DNA from: Clostridiales bacterium UBA7103
GTDB taxonomy: Bacteria; Bacillota; Clostridia; Oscillospirales; Oscillospiraceae
Assembly (NCBI GenBank): GCA_002493305.1
Contig: DKYJ01000053.1
Span: 1 to 7,274, forward strand
Reading direction: 5' to 3'
Length of the DNA stretch: 7,274 nucleotides
Shown: positions 1-5,715 of the stretch, in pieces
How the letters are laid out: every line of letters starts with the position of its first letter
Numbering within the stretch: position 1 is the stretch's first letter
Made by a program: the position numbers and the translations under genes
The notes under the pieces: model-generated
Database searches by the model: none
The model's input: only the letters and a program-made list of their open reading frames with translations
Told to the model about the DNA's origin: nothing

Positions 1-755
1 TAGAAGGAGAAGCAGCAGGCCTGGTCGCTCTTGTTGCCGGTACGGGTGGGAACGGGCTCACCGGGCTTGGGATAGCCCTTGTTGTACCATCTTGCAGGGT
101 ACTCATCAAGCAGACGGAACATGTTGTCGTACTGAGCGACATCGCAGCTGTCGCCTTCGCCGGTGTGCTGGGCATTGATGTAACCGGCAAGTGCTACCAT
201 GCAGGCGTTGTAAGCAGTGACATAGTCGGACAGGTAAGGATTGACCTTCAGCGGGCTGGAGGTGGGGGAGACGCCGTTCATGTACATGTAGCCGCCCATT
301 GCCTGACCGGAGACATCGTAGGAGGGCTTATCCTTGGAGGGGCCAAACTGGCCGTAGCCGGAGACATGGACGATGGTCAGCTTGGGGTTCTTCTCCCAGC
401 AGGACTTATCGGTGAGGCCGCGCTTGGCATAGGAACCGGGACGGCCGGCCTCGATCCAAATGTCAGCCCACTCGATGCACTTGTAGAAAATCTTCTTGCC
501 GGCGGGAGAGGAGGAGTTGATGGTGATGGAATACTCGTTTCTGTGGTTCTGGGCCCAGGAGTAGGTGCCGCGGGTCTGGCAGGCGATGTTGGGAGCTTCG
601 GCCTGCAGAACTTTTGCGCCCATCTCAGCCATCAGGCAGCCGGCGAAGGGGCCGGCAATGTTGGTGCCGGTCACGAAGACCTTGACGCCCTTCAGAACGC
701 CAAATTCGGGATACTCATTGAATTTCTGCGTAAGCTTGTTGTCAATAACTTTCAT
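1..755 (-). CDS. CaiB/BaiF family (class III) CoA-transferase, BaiF-like; 3' end outside the window
   Basis: Class III CoA-transferases move CoA between carboxylic acids through an aspartyl-CoA intermediate. About 251 codons are visible and the gene runs off the left edge, so the C-terminal third or more of a family protein of about 400-430 residues is missing. Seen in the sequence: the N-terminal Rossmann-like block with NIAGPFAG (32-39) and LMAEMGAKV (41-49), QNHRN (69-73), VHVSGYGQFG (129-138) and NPYLSDY (172-178). Asp177 of that last motif matches the catalytic Asp169 of E. coli CaiB. The block TRTGNKSDQACCFSF at the visible end resembles BaiF of C. scindens (RTGNKDAQAALFSF, recalled from memory) more than CaiB. 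The ATG at 755 has AAAGGA 8 bases upstream. The gene follows the transporter by 55 bases with no terminator, so it is probably co-transcribed. By analogy with BaiF it would recycle CoA from product to incoming acid, saving ATP. The family is certain; the bile acid substrate is inference. Confidence 0.9.
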   Translation of the reverse strand, partial: MKVIDNKLTQKFNEYPEFGVLKGVKVFVTGTNIAGPFAGCLMAEMGAKVLQAEAPNIACQTRGTYSWAQNHRNEYSITINSSSPAGKKIFYKCIEWADIWIEAGRPGSYAKRGLTDKSCWEKNPKLTIVHVSGYGQFGPSKDKPSYDVSGQAMGGYMYMNGVSPTSSPLKVNPYLSDYVTAYNACMVALAGYINAQHTGEGDSCDVAQYDNMFRLLDEYPARWYNKGYPKPGEPVPTRTGNKSDQACCFSF

Positions 756-763
756 TACAGTAT

Positions 764-769
764 TCCTTT
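764..769 (-). promoter_or_regulatory. Ribosome binding site of the CoA-transferase gene
   Basis: AAAGGA on the minus strand, 8 bases before the ATG at 755, supports that start. The spacer behind the transporter stop also holds a 9-base direct repeat, CTAAAATCA (794-802 and 805-813), whose second copy includes the transporter stop codon. Confidence 0.7.
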
Positions 770-810
770 CAGTAAATTTGGTATTGGTTTAGGCTAAAAT
801 CAAACTAAAA

Positions 811-2220
811 TCAGGCTTCCTTCTTTGCACGAACAGAGGGGAGCAGGAAGCAGATGACGATGCCGACGGCAACGCACACGAGCTGAACGATAGCCACGGA
901 GTGCAGAGCGCTGGTCGCGGCGGCGGGAACAGCCATGCCGGCAGCAGCCTTGGCACCCATACCGGTGACGAACATGGGAACGAAGATAGCAACGCCAAAG
1001 GGAGCGCACATATCCTTGAACACGTTGAAGGTACCGGAAGCAGAGGAGGACTCGGTGGGAGCAACGCCGAACAGAGCGACCTTCATGAAGATGGTCACAT
1101 TGCCGCCAAGACCCAGACCAACGAAGAACAGAGCGCCGCCCATGGAGAGGATGCCGGCAGTCTCGTTGATGAGGAGCATGATGGCAGAGCCGATAGCCAC
1201 GAACACGAGAGCGATAGCGGCGACGACCTTGGGCTCCTTCTTATCGGACATAGGTCCAAGCACGATGGTGCCGATGGCCATGCCGACGTACTCAATGCTC
1301 ATTGCAACGGAGGCGATGGTGGCCTTCTCAATGGCATAACCGAAGCGGATGATCTCGGTCAGGCAGGCGGTCATGAGACCCTGAGTGAGGAAGAGAACCA
1401 GAACGGGCAGGATGAAGTTCTTGCGGAAGATGAACTTGCCGTTGAGGATGGGGCTGGCAGCCTTCTTCTCAACAAAGACAAGAATGATCAGGCCGACAAC
1501 GGCGGCGGCGACGGAGATAAGGGTGCTGGAGGAAACCCAGCCGCTCTGCTGACCGAAGGTGGGGACACAGACCAGAGCGCCGAACATGATGAGCACGAAA
1601 ACGGCACCGGCCCAGTCGAAGCCCTTCATGGAGCCCTTGGGGAGGTTGGGGTTGTCTCTGACCATGGCGGCGCAGAGAACGAAGGAGATAACGCACAGAG
1701 CAACGCAGATCCACATGATGATGCGCCATGCATCAGCAGTGCCGATAAGAGCCATCACTATACCGCCGAGGGTCGGTCCAAAGATGACCATGCCGCAGGA
1801 GAGCGCCATGTAAATGGTGAAGCCCTGGCCCATCTTCTCGGGAGGGAACTCCATCATGATGTAGGCCATGATGACAGGGGCAATACCGGCAGCGCCGATA
1901 CCGACCATGAAACGGAAGACCAGCAGCAGGGGGATGTTGGCGGGGCAGATAGCAATGAGCGCCTGACCAACGGTGTACAGACCCATGGCAGCAAGCAGCA
2001 TCTTGCGGCGACCAATAGCACCGCCGAGCTTACCCATGATAGGCGCCATGGCGGCGGCTGCCAGAGAGTAGGCCAGAGTGATAAAGGTCAGAGAGGAATC
2101 CGCGTTCCAAGCGCTGGAAATCGCGGTGGGGACGGAGGCAGTGAAGCCGCCGCAGAGGCTCAGAACCGCAGCAGCTATGGCATACGGTACAAAGCCCTTC
2201 ATGTAGTTTTTGTTTTCCAT
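811..2220 (-). CDS. MFS transporter with 14 predicted membrane helices, BaiG-like
   Basis: A 469-residue inner-membrane secondary transporter of the major facilitator superfamily (DHA2-like, 14 helices). Hydrophobic segments lie near residues 10-30, 46-64, 72-91, 97-124, 132-156, 165-186, 201-222, 231-250, 268-290, 303-323, 331-352, 358-380, 402-420 and 440-461. The MFS loop 2-3 motif is GKLGGAIGRRK (63-73), and FRFMVGIGAAGIAPVIMAY (102-120) fits motif B and its surroundings. Several blocks match what I recall of BaiG, the proton-dependent bile acid uptake carrier of C. scindens: KGFVPYAIAA (8-17), SPILNGKF (256-263), LPVLVLFLTQGLM (271-283), SDKKEP (325-330), GLGGNVTIFMKVAL (370-383), APFGVAIFVPMF (406-417) and the KKEA end. 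No signal peptide is expected. The ATG at 2220 has TAGGAG 11 bases upstream, a slightly long spacing. Likely role: import of the bile acid-like substrate of the neighbouring ligase. A drug exporter is possible from family alone, but the BaiG blocks and neighbours argue for uptake. Confidence 0.9.
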   Translation of the reverse strand: MENKNYMKGFVPYAIAAAVLSLCGGFTASVPTAISSAWNADSSLTFITLAYSLAAAAMAPIMGKLGGAIGRRKMLLAAMGLYTVGQALIAICPANIPLLLVFRFMVGIGAAGIAPVIMAYIMMEFPPEKMGQGFTIYMALSCGMVIFGPTLGGIVMALIGTADAWRIIMWICVALCVISFVLCAAMVRDNPNLPKGSMKGFDWAGAVFVLIMFGALVCVPTFGQQSGWVSSSTLISVAAAVVGLIILVFVEKKAASPILNGKFIFRKNFILPVLVLFLTQGLMTACLTEIIRFGYAIEKATIASVAMSIEYVGMAIGTIVLGPMSDKKEPKVVAAIALVFVAIGSAIMLLINETAGILSMGGALFFVGLGLGGNVTIFMKVALFGVAPTESSSASGTFNVFKDMCAPFGVAIFVPMFVTGMGAKAAAGMAVPAAATSALHSVAIVQLVCVAVGIVICFLLPSVRAKKEA

Positions 2221-2456
2221 AAATTGTCCAGCTCCTAATGTAGATTTTTTGGTTTTATGGATACTTGTTTTTTAGTAAACGCTGTATAAATTGCCTCGGG
2301 GATTTGCGGACAATTCGCGCCCTGATTTTGTCAGTCTTTCTTGCCATACACAAAGTATTGTCTGCGAAAAACTGCCTTCATCAGTACACAAATTCTCTCG
2401 CAAATCACGCTCGCCGATTTATTCATCGTTTACTATTTTGCTAAAGGCTGTGAAGC
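2221..2456. other. Intergenic spacer between ligase and transporter genes; possible internal promoter
   Basis: This 236-base gap is the longest inside the metabolic cluster. It holds the transporter's ribosome binding site (TAGGAG, 2232-2237) and an AT-rich leader. On the minus strand there is a weak promoter-like pair: TTGTCC (2308-2313), 17 bases, then TTTATA (2285-2290). The 11-mer GCAATTTATAC here (2284-2294) occurs again upstream of the regulator genes (7142-7152). A short hairpin, AGGCT-GTGA-AGCCT (2445-2458), overlaps the ligase stop but lacks a T tract, so I do not call a terminator. Whether transporter and CoA-transferase have their own promoter is unresolved. Confidence 0.4.
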
Positions 2457-3974
2457 CTAAAAGCCTTTTTTGAGACTTTCCTCAATAAGAGCGCTGCGGG
2501 TGACCTTACCGCTCTCATTACGGGGGATAGGCTCGAATTCAAAGGATTTGGGTATTTTGTAAGGAGGCAGATAGTTGAGCGCCATCTTAATAAGCTCTTT
2601 GGAGGTGACGGGCGCGGAGGTCTCCACAATGGCGTGGATCCGGTGGCCCCACTCAGCGTCGGGCAGACCGACGACAACAGCATCGATCACATTCGTGTTC
2701 TTTTTAAGAACCGCTTCGACTTCGGCGGCAAAGACGTTCTCACCGCCGGTGACTATCATATCGCTCCGCCTGTCGGCAAAGTAGAGATAGCCGTCCTCAT
2801 CAATATAACCCATGTCGCCCACGCTCCTGAAGCCTTTACTGTCGGCTTCAAGCGGGGCGATGTTTTTATATTCCACGGTGGGGCTGTTGGCGCCCCAGGA
2901 CATGTAAATGCCGCCGACCTCGCCATTGGGAAGCTCTTTCCCGTCCTCATCACGGATGGAAATGCTGCCGCCGGGCATACGGCCCACGCTGCCTCTGTGC
3001 TCAAGCCATTCATCGCCACGGATGCTGGTCATGCCGATACACTCAGTCATTGAATATATCTCATAAAGCTTCTCGGGAGAGATTATCTCGAGCCACTGCT
3101 CTTTAAGGTCAGCGGAGCACACACCGCCGGTGTGGCACAGAACCTCAACACTGGCAAAATCGTCCTTGGTGAAGCCGGGCAGCTTGATGATGCGCTGCAT
3201 AAGCGTAGGCACCATCTGCACATACTCCACCTTGTATTTCTTGATAAGGTCAACGACAAGCGCCGCGTCGAAGCTTGATGGCATTATGAGGGTGTTGCCC
3301 GCAAAAAGCCCGTCAAAAGCTGCCGAGTGGGGCGCGCCGTGGAACAAGGGGCCAGCCAGAAGCTGGCGCATTTCAAAGTGCATGCCGGACACGCAAAACC
3401 AATGCTCAAGCCCGCTATCGTCAAGCCCGGCAGGCATATTCTGCTGAATGACCTTAGTCTTGCCGCTGGTACCGCCGGAGCAGTTGGCAAGATTGGGGAT
3501 GGCGAGAATATCAGGCGGCATCTCAGCGCTGTAAGACGCGCAGAGCTCTTTGAGCTCATTGGTGGAAAGACTGAAATAGCCGTCAGGCTTTTTGCGGTTG
3601 GTTATAACTATGTCTGGTTCAACACACTCACAGATCTCCAGCATATTTTTCTGAGGAGCTCTGTTTGAAACGGGAACGTAGCAGCCGCCTGCCTTCCATA
3701 TGGCAAAGGCAATGGCGATGTGGGAGGGAATATTACCCAAGGCCACAAGCACACTCCTGCCTTTTTTGATGCCCTTATCCAGAAAATACCATGCCATACG
3801 GTTGGAGAGAGCTTCAAGCTCCTTCCAGGTCATAACCGACTCGTTATTTTCAGGAGATATGTAGATAAGCGCCGCCTCGTCCGGCTTGACTCTTGCCACA
3901 TTGGCAAGCTGTGCGCCGGGAGTGCAGAAGTTTCGGCCCCCGTTATTGAAAATGTTAAAGTGCCTTGCGCTCAT
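2457..3974 (-). CDS. AMP-forming acyl-CoA ligase, BaiB-like (probable bile acid- or steroid acid-CoA ligase)
   Basis: A 505-residue ANL-superfamily adenylating enzyme that makes a CoA thioester from a carboxylate, ATP and CoA in the cytoplasm. Core motifs seen: A3 phosphate loop SGGTSGKTK (166-174, an unusual form that BaiB shares), A5 YSMTE (307-311), SVGDMGY (384-390) with Asp388, DRRSD (401-405), GGENVF (410-415), and the C-terminal catalytic lysine Lys490 in NESGK. Blocks recalled from C. scindens BaiB recur almost unchanged: GPLFHGAPHSAAF (208-220), YVQMVPTLM-like (251-259), LCHTGGVCS (279-287), TECIGMTSIRGDEW (310-323) and PPYKIPKSFEF-like (470-480). Length fits BaiB (about 520). A longer reading to an ATG at 4034 exists, but AAAGGAA 6 bases before the ATG at 3974 and alignment of the N-terminus with BaiB (NFCTPGAQL against NFVTPGKQL) favour 3974. 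It lies 86 bases after the dehydrogenase gene. Codon use looks less biased than in its three metabolic neighbours (impression, not computed). The ligase class is certain; bile acid specificity is likely but not proven. Confidence 0.92.
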   Translation of the reverse strand: MSARHFNIFNNGGRNFCTPGAQLANVARVKPDEAALIYISPENNESVMTWKELEALSNRMAWYFLDKGIKKGRSVLVALGNIPSHIAIAFAIWKAGGCYVPVSNRAPQKNMLEICECVEPDIVITNRKKPDGYFSLSTNELKELCASYSAEMPPDILAIPNLANCSGGTSGKTKVIQQNMPAGLDDSGLEHWFCVSGMHFEMRQLLAGPLFHGAPHSAAFDGLFAGNTLIMPSSFDAALVVDLIKKYKVEYVQMVPTLMQRIIKLPGFTKDDFASVEVLCHTGGVCSADLKEQWLEIISPEKLYEIYSMTECIGMTSIRGDEWLEHRGSVGRMPGGSISIRDEDGKELPNGEVGGIYMSWGANSPTVEYKNIAPLEADSKGFRSVGDMGYIDEDGYLYFADRRSDMIVTGGENVFAAEVEAVLKKNTNVIDAVVVGLPDAEWGHRIHAIVETSAPVTSKELIKMALNYLPPYKIPKSFEFEPIPRNESGKVTRSALIEESLKKGF

Positions 3975-3980
3975 AAAAAC

Positions 3981-3987
3981 TTCCTTT
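3981..3987 (-). promoter_or_regulatory. Ribosome binding site that sets the ligase start
   Basis: AAAGGAA on the minus strand lies 6 bases before the ATG at 3974. The in-frame upstream ATG at 4034 has no purine-rich site in front of it, so this site decides the start. Confidence 0.75.
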
Positions 3988-3993
3988 GAGCCC

Positions 3994-4026
3994 GCCCGCA
4001 GCACATGCCAGAACAAGGCCGCGGGC
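3994..4026 (-). other. Intercistronic hairpin between dehydrogenase and ligase genes
   Basis: On the minus strand GCCCGCGGC (4018-4026) can pair with GCTGCGGGC (3994-4002), giving 9 pairs including one G-U and a 15-base loop. The non-Watson-Crick pair works only in minus-strand RNA, which agrees with the direction of transcription. It sits just upstream of the ligase ribosome binding site and has no T tract directly after it, so RNA processing, stability or translational tuning is more likely than termination. Confidence 0.4.
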
Positions 4027-4060
4027 AGGTTCATTACTGAATTATAGTGGCAGGGATAAA

Positions 4061-4831
4061 TCAGTACACGTTGACGGGACGGAAGCCGCCGTCGACCTGA
4101 ATGGTCTGGCCGGTGATGTAGCTTGCAGCGTCGGAAGCGAGGAAGAGGATGGCGTTTGCGATATCGTCGGCAACACCGATGCGCTTGAGAGGAATGGTGC
4201 CGGCCATGGTCTTCTTCATTGCGGGGGGAACAGCAGCCAGCAGATCGGTGTCAACAACACCGGGAGCGACTGCATTGACGCGCACGCCGAGAGGTGCGAA
4301 AGTCCATGCCAGGGACTTGGTCATGCCGATGACGCCGGCCTTGGTGGCGGGGTAGGGCAGACCGGCAGGGGTACCGAAGATACCGTTGACGGAAGCAGTG
4401 TTTATAACGCAGCCCTTGGTCTTGATCAGCTCCTTGCGGGCATACTTGGTGAGCATGTAGATGCTCTTCATGTTCAGGTTCACGAGAGTGTCCCACTCGT
4501 CGGACTTGAGGTTGCCGAAGGGGGTGCTGCTGTCGTGACCGGCGTTGTTGACAAGAATGTCAATGCGGCCCCACTTAGCAGCGACGTCAGCGACCAAAGC
4601 CTGCATAGCCTTGAAGTCAGGATTGCTCAGATCCATGGCGCAGGTCATGATCTCGTAATCGGGGTTGATAGCCTTAAGCTCTTCCACAGCCTTGGCAGCG
4701 GTCTCCTCAAAGTGGCTGACGATGCAGACCTTTGCGCCGGCAGCGAGGAAGCCCTTAACTGCGGCAAAGCCGATACCACGGCTACCACCGGTGACTATGG
4801 CAACTTTGCCATTGAATGCGTTTTCAAACAT
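4061..4831 (-). CDS. Short-chain dehydrogenase/reductase, BaiA-like (probable 3alpha-hydroxysteroid-CoA dehydrogenase)
   Basis: A 256-residue classical SDR, cytoplasmic, oxidising a hydroxyl group with NAD(P)+. Seen: cofactor-binding TGGSRGIG (14-21), NNAG (95-98), the catalytic tetrad Asn120, Ser147 (in NTASV), Tyr160 and Lys164 (YPATK), and APGVVDTD (189-196). The SNGIFG-type block (NTASVNGIFG, 144-153), APGVV and the ending VDGGFRP resemble BaiA of C. scindens (NTASVTGIFG, APGVVNTD, VDGAYRP, from memory). After the second beta strand the sequence is VCIVSHFEE (35-43), without the acidic residue typical of strictly NAD-dependent SDRs, so the cofactor is uncertain. The start has GAAAGGAA 9 bases upstream. 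It is the first gene of the metabolic cluster, behind a terminator and a promoter-like region. Role by analogy: oxidation of the 3-hydroxyl of a CoA-conjugated bile acid. Many SDRs share these motifs (for example FabG), so the neighbours carry much of the assignment. Confidence 0.88.
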   Translation of the reverse strand: MFENAFNGKVAIVTGGSRGIGFAAVKGFLAAGAKVCIVSHFEETAAKAVEELKAINPDYEIMTCAMDLSNPDFKAMQALVADVAAKWGRIDILVNNAGHDSSTPFGNLKSDEWDTLVNLNMKSIYMLTKYARKELIKTKGCVINTASVNGIFGTPAGLPYPATKAGVIGMTKSLAWTFAPLGVRVNAVAPGVVDTDLLAAVPPAMKKTMAGTIPLKRIGVADDIANAILFLASDAASYITGQTIQVDGGFRPVNVY

Positions 4832-4873
4832 TGTTCAATCTTCCTTTCATAATAAATAAGTATTGCATGTTTT

Positions 4874-4892
4874 GGGGCTTTCCCGTAGCCCC
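4874..4892 (-). other. Small hairpin in the leader of the dehydrogenase gene
   Basis: GGGGCT and AGCCCC (4874-4879 and 4887-4892) form a 6-bp GC-rich stem with a 7-base loop, about 40 bases upstream of the dehydrogenase start. On the minus strand A4C rather than a T tract follows, so it is not a typical terminator. It could be a leader RNA structure. Next to it is a repetitive ATGCTATGCTATG stretch (4905-4917). Confidence 0.3.
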
Positions 4893-4963
4893 TTGCCATC
4901 AGCAATGCTATGCTATGAAACGATAATATTTTAACAGTTTTAGACAGATACAGTAAGCCGAAG

Positions 4964-4994
4964 TTTATAATTTTTGTAATAAGTCATATGACAA
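4964..4994 (-). promoter_or_regulatory. Candidate promoter of the metabolic cluster with palindromic operator
   Basis: On the minus strand TTGTCA (4989-4994) is followed after 18-19 bases by TTATAA/TATAAA (4964-4970), in an AT-rich region about 135 bases upstream of the dehydrogenase start and just after the regulator terminator. A perfect 10-bp palindrome, GTCATATGAC (4983-4992), overlaps the -35 element and is a natural operator candidate. The spacing is longer than ideal, as in promoters that need an activator. This is pattern matching only. Confidence 0.4.
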
Positions 4995-5031
4995 AATCTT
5001 AGTTTTAACAATCAATATTTGGTAAAAAAGC

Positions 5032-5072
5032 AAAACAGCCTGTCATTTTGCACAAAAATGACAGGCTGTTTT
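5032..5072 (-). terminator. Strong intrinsic terminator after the regulator pair, possibly bidirectional
   Basis: A perfect 18-bp stem (5032-5049 with 5055-5072) has a 5-base loop (GCACA) and A/T tracts on both sides. In minus-strand RNA the stem ends in UUUU, then GC and a further U run (5022-5030), giving a rho-independent terminator for the sensor gene that stops at 5137. It separates the regulator unit from the metabolic cluster. Confidence 0.85.
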
Positions 5073-5136
5073 TGTTAACTTTAGTTCTAAACCGTCAAAT
5101 ATAAGGCTCGCATACGGCCACAGAATATTCGCCGAA

Positions 5137-5715
5137 TCATATGGACTTGAAATAGCTTTTGGGCATTTTCTGGGTAATAATGCCTATCAGATCCATCATA
5201 TAGCAAAAACAAAGCTGAATTTTATCCGGGGAGGATTTTGCCATTTCTTCAAGCAGAGCGTCCATGGAATCATTGGCGATTTCCGCCAGCAGACCGGTCA
5301 AACGCACCACCGGTGGCTCAGATGGAACGGAAAAATGCTCCATTTTAAGATAAGGGTTTGCGATCATGTAAACATAGGTTCCGCTGTTCATGCGCGCCTC
5401 AGTGACCACCAAGGGGCTGACCTTGCCGGGAATGAAGCGATATCGGTGAAAAGGGCCGAGGTTCACAAGGGTGTTGGGGCTGAGCTTGTATTCAAGGCCG
5501 TTTATCAGCATTTTTCCCGTGCCGGAGCGCACCAGCATAAAAGTCTCGTCCCGGTTGTTTGCATATGCAGTGGGCGCCTTTATGGTTCTGGTGTGGGCCT
5601 GAATATCGTCCGGCAGGACATTTTTCACAAAATAATCATGGGCACCGGTAAAGAGAGCACGAGAAAAAGTCCCGGTCTCGCCGCTGTCTTTCTTGAAAAT
5701 ATTTTCCTCAGCCAT
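5137..5715 (-). CDS. Stand-alone AraC-type cupin sensor domain protein, no DNA-binding domain
   Basis: A 192-residue cytoplasmic protein without signal peptide or membrane segment. Residues about 20-125 form a beta-rich cupin-like ligand-binding domain of the AraC N-terminal kind. The block DETFMLVRSGTGKMLINGLEY (56-76, key residues Leu61-Gly65 and Ile71-Gly73) parallels DSYFILVRSG and IINGEEF in the AraC protein encoded just upstream, so the two are probably paralogues. Residues about 137-185 look helical and correspond to the dimerisation and linker helices of AraC proteins, but the protein ends there with no helix-turn-helix. A longer reading to an ATG at 5754 is possible, but AAAGGAG 8 bases before the ATG at 5715 and the MAE start shared with the upstream protein favour 5715. 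It overlaps the preceding gene by 8 bases, suggesting translational coupling. Possible roles: ligand-dependent partner, antagonist or co-sensor of the AraC protein. A remnant of a decayed full-length regulator is the alternative, though the clean stop and terminator argue against it. Confidence 0.82.
   Translation of the reverse strand: MAEENIFKKDSGETGTFSRALFTGAHDYFVKNVLPDDIQAHTRTIKAPTAYANNRDETFMLVRSGTGKMLINGLEYKLSPNTLVNLGPFHRYRFIPGKVSPLVVTEARMNSGTYVYMIANPYLKMEHFSVPSEPPVVRLTGLLAEIANDSMDALLEEMAKSSPDKIQLCFCYMMDLIGIITQKMPKSYFKSI

Noticed and set aside
165..797. 210-codon open frame on the plus strand, opposite the CoA-transferase gene
   Set aside because: Antisense shadow of a gene with conserved CoA-transferase motifs; the product is Gly/Ala/Val rich and resembles nothing.
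901..2238. 445-codon open frame on the plus strand, opposite the transporter gene
   Set aside because: It is antisense to a convincing 14-helix MFS gene. Its product is a low-complexity run of Gly, Asp, His, Glu and Ala with no fold or motif, as expected from the biased codons of the real gene read in reverse.
2331..2426. 31-codon minus-strand open frame in the ligase-transporter gap
   Set aside because: No ribosome binding site before its ATG and no recognisable feature in the product; consistent with chance.
2445..2458. Terminator at the ligase stop codon
   Set aside because: The stem has only 5 bp and no T tract follows on the minus strand.
2457..4034. Longer ligase start at 4034 (525 residues)
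   Set aside because: No ribosome binding site precedes that ATG, the extra 20 residues run through an RNA hairpin region, and BaiB alignment plus AAAGGAA support the start at 3974.
1..4831. Carnitine/crotonobetaine (cai) operon
   Set aside because: CaiB and CaiC are relatives, but a cai operon has a BCCT transporter, an acyl-CoA dehydrogenase and a hydratase. Here there is an MFS carrier and an SDR, and the motif blocks fit Bai proteins better.
3986..4852. 288-codon open frame on the plus strand, opposite the dehydrogenase gene
   Set aside because: It mirrors the SDR gene, whose cofactor and catalytic motifs are all in place. The product has no recognisable motif, and its start lies in the neighbouring spacer without a ribosome binding site.
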